Shown piece after piece: positions 29,090 to 44,115 of a stretch of 64,000 nt of DNA. The notes beneath the pieces were generated by a model that saw only the letters and a list, made by a program, of their open reading frames with translations, made no database searches and was not told the DNA's origin. The stretch comes from Homalodisca vitripennis (lineage: Eukaryota; Arthropoda; Insecta; Hemiptera; Cicadellidae), in contig NC_060214.1 of NCBI RefSeq assembly GCF_021130785.1, positions 48,421,001 through 48,485,000 on the forward strand. The letters are read 5' to 3'. Positions within the stretch are counted from its first letter, which is position 1, and every line of letters begins with the position of its first letter. The translations under genes and the position numbers were made by a program.

Positions 29090-29515
29090 CCGTCCGTGTT
29101 GTCTCTCTAAGCTTTTGGATTACCTCGGCATTAACTGTCCCGTCATTGGAATAATCCTGTCTGAGAATAAGTGGAATGTTTATACAAAGTTTTATGTTGA
29201 AACAAAAATTGAATTCTACAGAGTATTTAAATTTCTAAATCCTATTTCTTTTTTTGTTATACGAATCACTAAACCAAATTTAATGATTTTTAAGCTGTCT
29301 TGTAATGAATTAACTCAATTAAGATAGTGCAATTATTTCATAATCCTTTTTTCATAGTAGCAAAATAATTACATGCTAAGAAATTTAATAATCGATGTCA
29401 TAAACATCAAAGATTCGTTTCACATGTAAAATTGTTACGTAAATATGTAAGGAGACGAGTCGATTGTCAGGCTCATTCATCTCTCAAACGGAGGCACTAA
29501 CTGATATTGAACATT
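29090..29515 (-). repeat. inverted, internally deleted copy of dispersed repeat family B
   Basis: Positions 29095-29170 are the reverse complement of about 51650-51725 (CTTTTGGATTACCTCGGC, GGAATAATCCTGTCTGAGAA). Positions 29485-29515 (GGCACTAACTGATATTGAA) match the family segment also found at 50690-50720 and 56818-56840. The order of the two pieces is consistent with one inverted copy. Confidence 0.6.
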
Positions 29516-31283
29516 GTTTGCACACCAAATTAAGTTACAGTTTCTGTTATATAACAGGATTACAGATTCTTGACGCGCCAATAACGGAAATTATCATGAG
29601 CTTGTGCTGGAAAATGTTGATGCTTTCAAAAACGTTTATGCAAACTAATTATATTTGTGCAATTTGACTGATCTATTATATCACCCAAAAATACTTCATA
29701 TATTTACCATAATTAGTTTGTCAAGTAAATTAATAAAGCAAATTATACAATAAGTATGTTTCATTGTAAAATATAACTATTATATAAATAGTTTTTATAT
29801 CAACATATTTAGCATAATGTAAGTTAAATGAGAATTAGTTTAGTTTTTAAATAATTAATAATTACTTTTTAATGCAGATATGTGCAAAGATTTCATTAAA
29901 TCTCATAAAAGGTTCAGTGTGTACTATCTCTTATACGTATATACTCCCCATCAAAATTAATAATAATTAATATGCAATCCTGATGTGTTGTAAGTGACAC
30001 ATATTTACCACAGTATTTGCATGGCACCATTATTAGAATTTAATCATTTGTTGTTCAGATCTAAAATAAAAAGTAATAGAAATATCGTAAAACAAATTGT
30101 TACAAAGAAACTATAATACTAGAACGAGCCTAAATGGTATCCGACAAACTAAATTGTATATGTAGTGCACTCCGAAAGTAAATTATAACATGTAATGAAA
30201 GTTCAATGAAATCTTGAGTCTAAATTTAACATTTTTTGAGAATTCTTAAACTTCATTTTCAAGATAGAATCTTCATTATATAAGATTCAAGAATGTGTGT
30301 ATATATAAGAGGCTGACATTTGAGCTCTTTCCACTTAATATAGAACCCAAACCATGATTTCTACATTTTATAATAAGAATAAAATAGAGATATTCTTTTA
30401 GAGAATTCTATCATGTAAGACTTAATTTCAAAATACACATAATGAGTAATGTTTAAGTGATTAACCTTTATACCAATTGTATTAAAGAATATTTCCTACT
30501 AAATACAACTTTACTTTTATATTAATTTTATTATTTAATTATTTCATATACAGACTGGACGTATTTAAAATATAGGTATGTAGTTACATACCATACTTGT
30601 ATCAATTAAAAACTTATATTGTGTTTTCATGTCTATTGTAACATTATGTAATATGACTTATATAACTCGTAGGTGTCATTTTTAAAATATTAAAATAAAG
30701 TATATTTTATTTTTTAAATAAGACAAAATTGGGGAGTATTTTTTGAATTTTTAAATTCCCGGCACATACAATTTTAACTACTTCCATTTTAAAAAGTTAA
30801 CTTTTTTTCCATACGGAAATCTACACTATAAAGAAATTATATTTAATATATAAATACAATACATACATATTTATGCACAAGTATTGAAATGATATCCACC
30901 AGTCTTAATATAAAATTACGAATACCTAAAAAGGCGACCCATATTCTCAATGTACGGCTGAGTTTGCCTTAGTTTTAGGTTACAAATAAAATGATACTTG
31001 CCAAAGCGTAAATTTATTTAGACTAGATATTATTACTACTTAGTAAAGTAACCTAAATTATTTTACCATGGGAAAACAAGAAATATTACAAACCGAACTG
31101 TACCATCATATTAATTATCATATAGTGGATAAATAATCATTCACATTTAGAAAAGCAGGAATTAAAAATCAAGATTTACACATTTAAAATTCAAATTATT
31201 AATAATTATGTTTTAATGGTCAATAATATTGTTAACGAGCAGGAATTTGTGGATTAAAAAAGCGAGAATTATGATAGAATTTC

Positions 31284-31510
31284 AATAATCATTTGAGAGA
31301 TCAACTGTAAAGTAGAAGAAATCAGAGCGGGATGATTGCGATGTCCCAGGACGGTGACAACCAAGATTCTCAATAGTTGTTACAACAACAGGATAAGCTA
31401 ACCAGATAATCCCGAGGGACAACAATGTTACGTGTATGTTAAACTTGCTTTATCAGTTTATACGTGTGAGACAACTTCACCTTGGTTGCTGTTTCCGAGC
31501 GATCAGCTTA
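31284..31510 (+). repeat. dispersed repeat family A, copy 1
   Basis: Shares ATTTGAGAGATCAA, AATCAGAGCGGGATGATTG, ACAACCAAGATT, CAGGATAA and GGGACAACAATG with copies at 57668 and 63564. Non-coding. No box A/B pattern or TIR found, so its class is unknown. Confidence 0.7.
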
Positions 31511-34500
31511 GTAAATAAAATGAAAAGAAATAGTAGGTTTTAGTTAAAAAGGCTTTAGATTGTAGCTTCTTAAATGTCGTACGATCAGCTTTTTAACTAA
31601 TATTTAAATTTTTTTTAATAATACGTTATTCAAACATACTCTTTCAGGTACTGTAGATTATATAAAATTTGATTATGTGGATGGATTGGTTTCTTGTTAC
31701 ACATTTCTGTTAGTGATGAGATATATTACTAAAATATTTATGAAGAGAATCAATAAATTACGTCTACATATATTTCAAGTATCTTTATGTATTGTCCGTA
31801 TTAGAAAATATATAAAGAATAGATAAAATCGGTCAGACTTAAGCAAGGTGTTACCACCAAAGGCTAGATCGTGGCTACAGTTATATACGTGTAGTATGGA
31901 CTTGTGGAAGGTATAAGCTCGATTATACAGACCACGATAACGGTTCTGTAACTGTCTAACCAGCCATTTCGTATTTTATTGTAGCCACAAATCTCAGAAT
32001 ATCCAGGAAAGTCGCACTTCCAATTATCTGATAAGAGGTGAATCATTTACTAGAAATGACTTTATTGCTTTTTACCTATACTGCTGTTTTATCCCTAACA
32101 CATTTTATGTTCTGTTTAATATTAGTAATTGTTATATGGTTTTCATAATGATTTTATTAAATTTTGTAAAGTGTCATAATCTTTTGTTTAACTATGAAAT
32201 ATTTATTTATACTAGCCTAAATTTACAATTAATAATTCACAAAAAAAATTATTATTTTAATATCGTATTTATTTGTTGATATTTGTAGTTTTTTTTTTAT
32301 TGTTTTTATTTTCGTGAAATATTTATTAGTCATATTGTTTGTTAATTCTTCAAGTTATATTTATAGTTTAATAAAACGCGAATTTTATACGAGTATTTAT
32401 ATGTAAATTATCAAGGCAATTATAATACCTTCCAAAACGTTAGATACTTTACACAAACACAAAAATCATGAAAACCCCACAGATTTTGCCGAATAATGTT
32501 TTGGAAGTGGTACTTGTACATTTGTATATGTTAAACCCATAAGATTTCTTAAATATATTGATACAGTCACTAGTACAAGAGTGTACCGTTTTACTGGCAC
32601 ATGAGCGGTTAGCTTTGAAATTTAAATGTTTGTGAAGATTCAAAAAAAAGGAAAAGGAAAATCTTCTGAAATAAATAAAATTCAAACTAAAATAAAACTT
32701 CTTCTTGAAAATAATTACTGGATTTAAAATTAAAATAAAAAGGTCATGATAACTTTTAAATTCAAACTTGTAATATATTCGTCACTCCAAAAATGTACAA
32801 AGTTTTTACAGCTTGTCTTTTATTCAATTTTTTAAAATTCAAAACTTTCACAATCTAATCTGATCTGTCAATTCTTCACTTTAATTTGTCTTCAAAATTC
32901 AATTTTATTTTGTTACTAATTTTCTTTACTTTACTTTAAATATTACTTCTTTTCAGTGTTAGAGATGAAAAAATCTTCAGTGTTAGAGAATTAAAAATAT
33001 AGCCAAAAGCATCTGTAACAACCACAAAACTCTTTTAGTATTTTTACATAAAATTTTATATACATGTGCTCACTGCACCAACAAGTTTTATATTGCACAG
33101 ATTAAAAGGAAAAGTTTATAAATTCCCATTAAATTTATTTTTTACAATATTTCTTTCCCCAAAATTAATTAAAATAATTAAGAATGAATATTGACTGGAC
33201 TCCAGTTAAAAAGTTCACGTACCCCTAGGTTCGATGACGATTAGCAAGAATAACTCTAAGCTCTTTCAAAGACTTTACTCGTTGCTACTACTACTGATCA
33301 ACTGAGACAGGAGGTACGGCACGTATACCTTACCCCACGTCTTAATTTCGTTATAAACACTCCCATCTGCGATGCGCGCCTCGCTGATAGAAGCCTCTTT
33401 TGTACTGTCCAGTCCTTATCATTCTTCTGGGCCTACTCCTTCCACCGGTAATCCAGTTACCCCAGAATTATTATTTAATACAATCGTTACAAGAGAACAT
33501 TACGTTTAAAAAATGTGATTTATATAATGGAAAAGGCTTACCAAACAAGGGAGAAAAATCTCCGATGGAATTATGTGTTGACTTGATTTGGGTCATTATG
33601 AGATTATCAGAGGAAATTTGTATTGCCAAATAAGTCTCTCTTTTTTATTCTTACCGGATCGATATAAATCTCATCAAATATTTATAATATGGAAAATGTT
33701 TGGAAGCAGTAACAGGAAGCAACAATAAAGAAGACTTACGTCTTACTGTCTTACGTACGTAAGACAGGTTTCGTGTACTATTAACCTTGTTTAAAGAATG
33801 CTAATAGACTAATTAAACTTTCCTAATTATAAGGTCTCACTTTTTATCATTAATTATTTGGAACACTATAATTTAATGGTATCAGTCTGCAATGTAAATG
33901 GTTGTTAAACAAGTAACAGCTTGTAGTCATCGCTCATATTATCTCCAGAGATTCATCAAGGATAACTCTAAGTATAAACCTTGAGGAATTATGTTTGCTG
34001 TTCCTGTCCCTAACCAACGTACTGAATGGTTCATTTTGACTACTCACCATCTTTTCCCAGTATAGCCCTATTCCTATATTTTATGTACATATGTGCAACA
34101 CAAAATATGCCGTCGTTATTAATTTGTCAGCATATTATTTTTTGTGTTATTCAGCGTTCTGATTCACCATTTCGGAATTCTCAGCGAAAATGATGCTCAT
34201 CACAAAACCGAAATTGCAAACACTTTAAATCTACATGTAGATCAAATTTATTACAAAAATTTATTTACAATTTACTTGGTTTATCCAGGCTGGCTTTTAT
34301 AGTAGGTTTACATTAAATTTCTGTCATTAGTCTAAATTCCGGACAATGTAAGTCAAGATTATTAAATTCTACCACTATTATTCCTCAGTAAAGTTTTATT
34401 ATGCTGCATAAAAAATCAAAATATTTACGTTATATTGTTTATAATGTAGTATATTTCGTAAAAATGTGTGTATCTTATATGGTTCAAATTTATTTAATAC

Positions 34501-36169
34501 TTAATGATGGTATATTAATAAATATAAGCAATGCAAGTCTGTCAGGAATAAAATCTATCAAGGTTTTCCTGAACTGCATTATCACATTTTTATATTTTAA
34601 ATTTGAATATAGAACTCAAATATTGCTTTCTATTTATATCTATAAGAGCGAGAATCTCAAGAGTATCTTTATCAGAAGCCGAACAGCTTGTGTGAAAGGA
34701 AATGTGAAGAGTCTGCATTCAATCTATCAAGTGGCAGTAGACTCGATACCACAATCTTTTCTGCTGAAGCCGCCAACATAATCTATTGGAATATTCTTTC
34801 TTATAGAGTTTGTATCCATTGGGAAATATGAACAAATATAAATTTGAAATACCGCCTGAGTTTTTAGATAGCGATCAAGATACTTGTCGATAAATCTTTT
34901 CATACCTTGATAGATCATTACGAAAATACTACAGTTCCTAATATATAAAATATATGTAGTAGTAATTGTTAATTGTTTTATGGATAGTATAAATTGATTT
35001 GATTCCTAATATCAGAAATTTGACCGAATTCATTAAAAGTATCTACAGAATAAAATTTAATGCTTTTTAAGCAATCTTGCAGACCCTACTTAAGAGTCTC
35101 TCAATAATTTTTTATTCCATTTTAAAAACAATAATAACTCCAAAATAAAAAAAACATATATTTAGGATAGGTTTATATACATAAGTATAATTATTTAGCC
35201 TACATAATAAAAGGTACACTTTATAATACTGGTGTCAGGTAAGTTTATAATACAACGAATATAATATTTAAAAAGTGTTGGCCACTTGAATTTGTGCACA
35301 ATTTTTATTTAGACTATTACTAAACATGGTCAAAAATTTAACGTCCTTTATAAATTTTACCATATTTGACACAAGTTTTGTAATTTAAGATATTTTATTT
35401 TTATTTAAATATAGATAATAGTTTCAAAAACATATCTATATCTCAAGTATTATATTTTTAAAGCAAAGCTGAAAATAGTTTTTTAGAATTCTCTCGTAAA
35501 TTCAAACGACTACTTTAGATAGAAGTTATTTCACATTTCATAGCAATTAAAAATATCTTCAGTGCAGCTTTGTTAGTAGAAGTAAATATTTACTTATTAT
35601 ATTAAATATTACTTATTATAAGCATTTATATTAAAGTGGCATTCATTGTTAATATATGAGTCCCAAGTAATGTATATTGAAATTTTTCTTATGTATTGAT
35701 ACCATATAACGTTTCCATATCTAACACAGTTTTAAGTAGTTAAACGGGATAGTTTTTAAATAATTATATTTTTTATATCCTAACGTTCATTATTTACATT
35801 TTAGTTCCAATAAACTGCTCTATGTATTTATTCGAGCGAAATATTTGTAAAAATTATAAAAACTGTTAGTATAAATAATCTAACATTTTAAACTATTAAC
35901 TAAAAATTTTTTTAGGTTATGGCTTAATGTAATATAAGCACAACGTACTTAATAATACCAACATACACATCCAATAACTCCCATTTGCAATCAAAACAAT
36001 TACAATGTTTAATATTGATCCTTCTGTTAATGGAAGTATGCTGGTCCTGCTAATGAGAAAACTAGTTTTTAAAACCTTTATTGGTGTTACTCAAATGTTT
36101 TCACGAAAATCATTGCAATAGTGTGAACAAAACGTTTCTATTAATATGTAATGTAACCCGGTGATGATA

Positions 36170-36242
36170 AGTGGCAGGAAAGGAAGTTGAATTCCTTTTG
36201 TTGCAAGTTCAATACGCTAACCAATGGGCAAACCCAGCGGAC
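36170..36242 (-). repeat. tRNA-derived SINE or tRNA pseudogene fragment
   Basis: On the minus strand, GCCCATTGGTTAGCGTATTG resembles the D-arm and A box of a tRNA, followed by ACTTGCAACAAAAGG (anticodon-arm region) and a degenerate B box AATTCAACTTCC. The acceptor stem does not pair well, so it is not a functional tRNA. Confidence 0.42.
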
Positions 36243-37639
36243 AGTCAACTGTACAACTACACAACCAAATAAACAGTACAATAATTAGACTTTAATAGAT
36301 GAATGGGCGTAGTCTATAGTATAGAAATGATTAAAAATTTATTGACTTGCCATTCTTTAAGAGAGATGTTCTGGAATGTGCTTGTTATTTCCATACATTA
36401 CTAAATTTTACTGAATCAAAAAAGTTATTTTACGTACGTCAAGTAAAAGTAAAAGTTTACTAGTACGTCAGTAATACATAAAGAATAAAAATTTATTGAT
36501 ATGGTGTTTATACAGATTTTTTTTTAATTCAGCACTGAATACTAATATTATAAAAAACGTAATCCATAGAGCGTTTTTCCAATTTTGCTGGAGGAACGAT
36601 TGGAATTTATTAATATGATCAATAAACAAGGCCTTATTGCTGATAAACCGATGTTTTAGAGTATCGAACGAACAATTAGATCACAAACGAAGAGTTATAT
36701 GACAGCTGGACAGACGGTTCAACTAACAGGTTATCACAGCCACAAAAATTATTCTTTTCCTTTAGACTACAATATCTATAGTATTCTTACTTAGACCAAG
36801 AGAAACCCAAGTTTCTATGGCTATCTTCCAAGTTCCATTTCTCTAAGACTTGTTTAACAATAGTTATTTTACTGAAGGACAACCAGAAAAACTGCACTCT
36901 GACCAATTGAAAATTAAACTAATAGGGTAACAAAGAAAAACCCTGTATAATATTTCTATCACGAGTTATCACACATACAGGCAGGCAGACAGACAGACAG
37001 AAGTACTCTTGTGTACACTTTGACACAAAAGTCAGTATTACCATTCCTTGAGCCAAAAGTAATCCTCGTACAAGATTGTAGGAACTAGCTGGGATATGAT
37101 TGGTTGATAATATTGAATTTTGGATTTGGCTCCAGTTTAATTTCATTTTTATTGTCTCATTGTCTCATCAGATGATAAATTGGGTGCACTACGATTTTTC
37201 TGACACGATCTCTTGTCAGGTTTCAACTGAGGTTTCTACACATAATGTAACTATGGTAGGAAAGGTTGATTTAATTTGAATGTTGGATTCGGCTCCAGTG
37301 CACTTTCCAGTTCATATTATTCTAGGACCATTCTAGCAAGGGGTATATGGTTGGACAGACGGACAAAACTCGACGTTTTCAATAAGGTAATAGTAACAAA
37401 TTAATAAGTATGAGATGTGATGAGGCGATTAAAGGTACATATTGAGGACGAGCTTAGCGACTGACAGCTTAAGCTGACTGTATGTGAGTCACACAGATAC
37501 CAATTGTAGCTAAGATTAGCTGATTTGTATTCATGATCTGGTATTAATCGCTAAAGTCTGCAAATTGGCGGTGGTGAATCGCTAGACTTCTGTAACTGTG
37601 GCCAATAATGGCTGTAATCTGGAAGCTCTGTGATCATCC

Positions 37640-37712
37640 TTCACTCATAAGCTTGTTACCGGGCTTTAGGCTTCACTTACAGAGTTAACTTCCTTTCGTC
37701 ACTTTGTCTGAC
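37640..37712 (+). repeat. repeat shared with the left edge of the window
   Basis: GGGCTTTAGGCTTCACTTACAGAG followed by CTTCCTTTCGTCACT resembles positions 1-70 in the same orientation. Short and non-coding. Confidence 0.55.
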
Positions 37713-38591
37713 AATAATTACAATTAGTAGTCACTTAATAATAAATACAACCAATATCGTTATAAGCACAACATATTTTTATACTTTTCCCGAAATAGTT
37801 TCAACAGTTTTCAAACTCAACGGATTATTCAGTAACAAATTAACTAAAAACTATACGTGGAATTTCACAATTATACATATTTGGATTTTCTGGATCTGGA
37901 TTACACTATCTTAGCATCTGACAGAATTGGATGATTAAAAAAGTGAATATATTTTTTAGCAGTTGGTGTAACTGCTCACTTTTTGAAAGTTTCGAATTTG
38001 TTTCGAAACTATTCTGGATTCCTACTTTTTACCAAATTTCCAAGTCAGTGAATTATTGGTTTTGTTTTGTTTTGTAGAATTGTAGTAAATTACCCCGATT
38101 TACGCAAGGCTTTTATACCAATTTCCTCTACAGTCACTCACGAAATATCTTTAATTAAAATATTTACACGTCAAGTTTATGAAAATTAGTAAAAAATCAA
38201 GTAACTAAATGGCGTCAAGGGTAATTGTGGCCGAAGGCGATTCGCTTCTATCAAAGTAATTTTTTCTAACGACAAGTTTAAATTTATTAGTTACTTGAAT
38301 AGTGTTTTTGTACATTGTATCCATCCAACAGTAATTCTAAATGTTAAAAAATACACATTTATTTACATAACCTCAGTAGAATAATTTAATGAAAGTATTT
38401 AATAAGTAAAATAATCAATCTATCAAAAAATTATAAACAAATTCATAAATAAATATATTTATCTTTTGCAAAATTTGTTAAATATATAACATATTATTTA
38501 AAATAATAAGAAAACAAGTTATCTTTCAATACAAATATTTTGTTTTAGAATTCAAAACTTAGATATTTCTTTAACATTTTAAATAATGTAA

Positions 38592-38705
38592 TAAATAACA
38601 GGATTTTGGAAATTTGCCATCGTTATATGTTGCAAAAGGTGTAATACTTAAAATATAAATTTACATATACAATATAACGATGGAAAATTTCCTAAAACCG
38701 GTTAT
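38592..38705. repeat. hairpin-forming miniature element
   Basis: The left arm ACAGGATTTTGGAAATTT-G-CCATCGTTATAT (in two parts, 38597-38628) is mirrored by ATATAACGATGGAAAATTTCC and TAAAACCGGTTAT at 38672-38704, with about 45 bp between. It is compact enough to be a small MITE. Confidence 0.6.
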
Positions 38706-41700
38706 CCTTTCAAATATTCCCTCTATAATAAAAGAATGCAATAGATATTTTAATAGATTTACAGTTTATTTTTTTTAAGAGTGCAGGTGACTTCCTTAAC
38801 TAATCCTATATCAATGAAAATTAATTTTAACATCAAGGAACAACAGCAATAGTGTATTTAATTACTTATAACTCGTTTATTATTATAAGAAATAAAAAAT
38901 AACAATAGTTAAAATACATAGATAAAAATAAACGAGTCACAGCTACAGGTAGATGTGTAGATGTTTATACAGAGACTAACGATTACCGCTTAACACCCCG
39001 AGACATTTGGTTCAGGAACTTGAGATTGTTAGTTCTGGATTTATTTTCTTTGTTCAACCTAAGGTATTAATTATATGATTGTTTTTCTTTGACAAACAGT
39101 ACATATTTTAGCTAATCAAAAAAGTTCAAACTATTTAAAAAAAAAAAAAAACAAAAATGGAAAACCACTCATTTCTCTATATAAACATAATTTGAAGATT
39201 GCCAATAGCAAAATTATAGAGCATACAGATATGTTTTTCGCTTTAGATAAAAAACCATGTTATTATTAAATGAAAATTGCTGTTATATTAAAATTTTTGC
39301 AAATATATTGAATTGGAAAAACCAAATAGCTTTCACAAATTAAGAGACGTTATGATTTTTTTGTTCAAAAACTTTGGATGTTTGATTACATATATAATTT
39401 ACAGTACTGATGTGAATATTATACAATTTTACAGCATATTTCAAGCCTTGAAAGTGATTTATTTAACGAAATATTTTATAAAATGTTGGAGATTAGCATT
39501 AACAACATTAGTATCAACCAGTAAGTCGCATTCCTTTGCATTATATACTTTCGTACTGTTTTCAAAATATCCTTATCTCTATTCTTTATATTTCCATACT
39601 TTACTATCCAAATGAAAACCAACTATTAGTGCACATCACATTGCCAACCTATTTCTTCTTCTGAATACTCCTTTATTTCCTTCGGTATATTCACTAAAAT
39701 AACTTACCAGCAAAATTTAATGTAACATTCCCTACCGTATAGTGATTTTAGGGAGAATTGGCCCATGACTAGACTCTTTTGTGGGAATAAGGCAACGACT
39801 AAAACACAGTGTTTGACTGCAGGTTATTTGCTTGGTTGGAATCACAGTTGATCCTAGCGAACGAATTCTGCTCGTTTCTTGTGTTCAAATATATAATGTT
39901 CAATGTGTAATGTAACTTTTTGTTTCTGGAGACTTTCCTAGTAGTTTTTTTACGTTTATATTTTTAAAGATTTTTCTAATTTTAATATATTTCTAGTTTG
40001 GGGTTTTTTATCAATTTTGATACTAGTTGCAATTTTTATGTTTTTAAATGTAATAAATAAATTTTTAAAGTACATGTAAATAGTATAAAATGTTTTAGAC
40101 AAGTAATTGTTAAGGACTTTGAGAAGTATGCTTTTTAGAATTTTTAGTTGAATTTCATTAAAAGAAGAATAGTTTTGGAAGACATTATTTAGGTTTTGAA
40201 CGTGAACGTAACTTTATTTTTTTTTAAATTAAAATTCATTTACAATTTAATTTACACTTTTAAATTGCACTTTCGATTCATTGACCACAGATTTTTGTAC
40301 TCAGCCTGCATTACTGAAAGGATGTGTCTAGTTCTGAGTTCTAAGATAAAATAATAACAATCAAATGCCTGTCGATTAGTACATTACTGTATATCAGTGA
40401 CATATATTTATTCATGTACAATAATATTCCACATTTCGTACCTCAATAGTTCATACACAACCCCACTCCTTGTTATAAATCAAAGTTAAATAGGGATTCT
40501 TTAATACGTTATTATTACTACAATATTTGAGTTAGTACACCTATAAAGTCATTGATAATTTGATATAATGGCGTCAGTACTCATGTTTCTGAAAAAAAAT
40601 TTCAATGCTTTGGAAATATGTACCATTATCATGTGTAGGTAATATTTATAAAATATATCTATAGCAAATCTTATTATGTATAGTTCTTTTAACAATAGAA
40701 ATTGATAGTAATAATTTTCAGTGTTTTATGGAATTGGTCCTTGATAATATGTTACTATTGTTGGTAATATTTTGCAGTAAATTCATTCATTTTATTCTTT
40801 TTATTTGAACAAAACAAATAAAATTCAAACTGCTAGTAAAAATATAGAGTTTGTATCACATAAATGAATGGTCGAAACAAAAAACTAATCTTTCATACAG
40901 TAATTATATTCTTCAATTCTTTAAATGGTTCCCATATGTTTAATATCATGTATTCAAGAAAGTTTGTGTATCTATACACTACTATAAACAAATAGTAAAA
41001 TAAAAAAATTGCCATTGCTAAGTTTTAAATACTATTACTGAAATATTATACTAGCATCATCATATAATGATATTATTAATATGAACGTGTTACATAACGC
41101 AACACACGAAATTTAATTTTACAAATAAGTAGTGTAAGTTCATAACGCTTACCTTTTTCTAGTGTAAAAAATGAAAGAAAATAATACATAATTTTCGGAT
41201 TTAATATACCCATTTCATAAATTAAGTCTCTATTTGTTCTGCTAAGAGGAAACAGCTTTAGTTAAATTTCTCAATTAAGGTTTTTATTTATATTAAAAAA
41301 GTTATAATAATGGTAGTAGGATTTTGAAACTTTATTTATAAACTTTAAAAATATTATTTATTAAAATAAACTTTATATTGAAAATAAAAATGTTGAGCCA
41401 CGAAAACATTATGCTTCACATTTATTATTATTTGCAATTTTTACGAGTTTAATTTAAATATAAGTGTATGCATGTAAATCAGCGTATCTCGTATGACCTT
41501 ATATTGTTTTAATGTGTATTAAGCATTCTGGTGGATGGAATTTTATCTGCTACCTAATTAGCTGCCCGCTGTGCGATTGTAATGGAACTATCACTTTCTA
41601 AATAAATAGCATATACAATGATAATCTATTATCACTTTTAAAGAAGTTCTTTCAGTAATCAATCACAAGTTTCCTTTATTTCCATTCGATAAACTTCGTA

Positions 41701-42365
41701 TTACATTGCGGTATTTCTATTAGGCGTATTAGGCTGAAACTAAAAATGAGTAAGGATTAAATGTAAACAACACAGAACTGTATTGTTCTTATTATTTGGA
41801 AAATTAAAGAAAGTGGAACGTTACTTTCCTCATTTTAGACATTGGAATATTACGTCCATCCAGAATCTTTTCGTGTTTAAAGTTTTAAAAGTATTCCTTA
41901 TGAGAAATATAAGTTTTGAGTAATGAAATTTTTATTGAAATATTTGTCATAATTACAAGATATATAAGTGAGAAAAAGTTTATACTACCTAATGTAAATT
42001 AAAACTAAATATAAAAAACCTTAAACTTCTGGTCGTTTGGACTAAGAATTAAACATAAATGATAATAATCCTATCTAAAATTATTTATTGTCACGATAAT
42101 TGATCAAATCCTCATGGAAGGTATTAATGTTTTAATTGTAATGATTCTATTTCTGTTTATTAATCTTTTCTAAATGGACACACTATTTGCAATCGTAACC
42201 AATTCCATGATATTTAAGTATTTGTTTGGTAGTAATTTTCTGTAAAAATATAAAATATGTACAGTAGATTGTACTATTTATTTTGTGAATTAGGTATTAA
42301 AAACAATAAATTTATATCCCATTTTCCAAGAAAGAATAGAAAAGAACTATAAGAGCAATCCCGGT

Positions 42366-43239
42366 CGTATGACGATAACATATGGGGGTGGTGACTTCTG
42401 AGGTCGTAGTAATAAATACTAGAAATACAAAGTTTACTTATAAGTTCAGTTTAATTACAAAAACTTAAAAGCACCACTTTTAGATGGTAGAGAAAAAGTT
42501 ATGTAATGCCACGTTGCTGCCAATTAGAATATAATAACTAAAAAGTATATCTTCTAGGTGGGCCTAAAATATCCAATGTTCTATTGAATTATGCGTACGA
42601 CGTTTTACTTTACAAAACAATAATATTTCACTTCCCTTCGCAATAGGTAGACTCACAACCCGGGTGTCGGCGTCTTGGCACGAGACATTGAAGCTGTAGT
42701 CTAAGAACGGTTATTTCTAGAAGAGGAGTAGATGTTGGGAAATGGTAGCCATCTATTCAAACAACACGTGAGATACATCAGCTACGTAAACTCGCCTAAA
42801 ACAAATTCGCGACGGTATTAGCCATTTAATGATACAAATTACTATTTATAACAACGTGCTCGTCGCCATAAGGACGACGCCACAACCTTTATCTATCTCC
42901 ATCAAGCAAATAAAAGATCTTCAAGGGTAAGTTACTTTACTATTCACATCTTTACTTTACGTTACATTCATTTTATACGTTTGGCATCAAAGGGATAATT
43001 TAATAATACGAAAAGATAAATTTTACTTACGGACAAAGCGCGCGAGGTCTGATGGGTTACGTAGTTGGGCTGCTACAAAGGGTTAGAAGAAAAAAATTCA
43101 TACGCGTGCCAATTAGGTAGTTACTCCGCCCAATAATTTAGTTCCGGAACATTGGATGTAAAATAATATTATATTATACTGGCTGATTAGGTTGCGAAAT
43201 TTACATTGTATGAAATTTAATTAACTAATTTACGGTACA
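42366..43239 (-). repeat. 3' LTR (left copy)
   Basis: 874 bp matching 48935-49808. It begins in element orientation with TGTACCGTAAATTAG next to the polypurine tract. Its outer end stops at CATACG instead of continuing to GGTACA as in the right copy. Confidence 0.92.
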
Positions 43240-43260
43240 GAATATCCCCCCTGTTTTGAT
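43240..43260 (-). other. polypurine tract of the LTR element
   Basis: In element orientation AAAACAGGGGGGATATTC lies directly before the 3' LTR start TGTACC. It would prime plus-strand DNA synthesis. Confidence 0.75.
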
Positions 43261-44115
43261 TTCGCAACCTAGTTAGTCGCTTTACTTTAAACATATTCTA
43301 AATAACAAACTTAATTCAACCTTTTATTCATTACATAAATTCAAATTCAACCATAACAATACGATAGCGCGGGGTTTCAAAAGTTTTCTATGAAATCCGC
43401 TAGATCGCATGCCAATGCAGTTCTATGACTGCTCGCTTAGGGACCAAAAATAGAAAATCAATTTAGGCAAACTATTTTCATGCAGTGCACGTTGCAGCGT
43501 TTTAGAATTTGCGGGTCGTTGCAAGAACAAGGGCATTTAAGGCGATTAAATCGTAAACAAGTGTAGTGTAGTGTTTTTTTATATAGACGCCACATTCATA
43601 ATTCTTTTTTGCATTCATACCAGTGTTTTGTGTATAGTGTTGTGCCATTAAATGCCCTGAGACTTGCGGACAAGTTACCAATATGGATCGAATATTTTGG
43701 AATGAAACGTCCCCTCACGAGAAGCTAAGTCTCACATTTCGTATTAATACTGCATCACTCTTAATATATATATTTACATACAACATCCTATACATCTTAC
43801 ATCTACATGAATTTTAACACTTCAAATATATCTACAAAATTCAAAATTCAACATTTCGGCATACCTACAAAACACAGACAATTTTTCATATTTGGTTCCC
43901 TCATTATAAACAGTCAGGATCAACTTTGTCTCATTTCTTTACACTAAGTCTATTTATAAATTCTTTTTCTATATTTTATTTCCATTGACACATTCGTTAA
44001 GAATTCACCAAACAGTTAACTTCCTGGATTTTATCTTATCTTTTAAATTTGGCAGCAAGTGGTTCCTTAACCTAGGGATGCTACAATTTTTTTTTTATTT
44101 TATACAGAACAGGTC
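43261..44115 (-). other. 3' non-coding region of the LTR element
   Basis: About 855 bp between the end of pol and the polypurine tract. Stops occur in all frames. No env, no tandem repeats and no recognisable motif. Confidence 0.6.

Larger units (their letters stand above)
28987..42365. other. 13.4 kb without supported genes
   Basis: AT-rich intergenic sequence with only short frames (100 residues or so) lacking recognisable motifs. Contents I can support are listed separately: dispersed repeat copies near 29.1-29.5 and 31.3-31.5 kb, a tRNA-like SINE fragment near 36.2 kb, a repeat near 37.6 kb and a small hairpin element near 38.6 kb. Confidence 0.6.

Noticed and set aside
34401..34781. 126-residue plus-strand frame, with an opposing frame at 34727-34918
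   Set aside because: Low-complexity AT-derived sequence with no recognisable domain or splice context; similar length is expected by chance in 64 kb.
36919..37146. 75-residue frame with LSVCLPVCV
   Set aside because: The segment comes from a GACAGACAGACAG-type simple repeat found elsewhere in the window (for example near 1870 and 21940).
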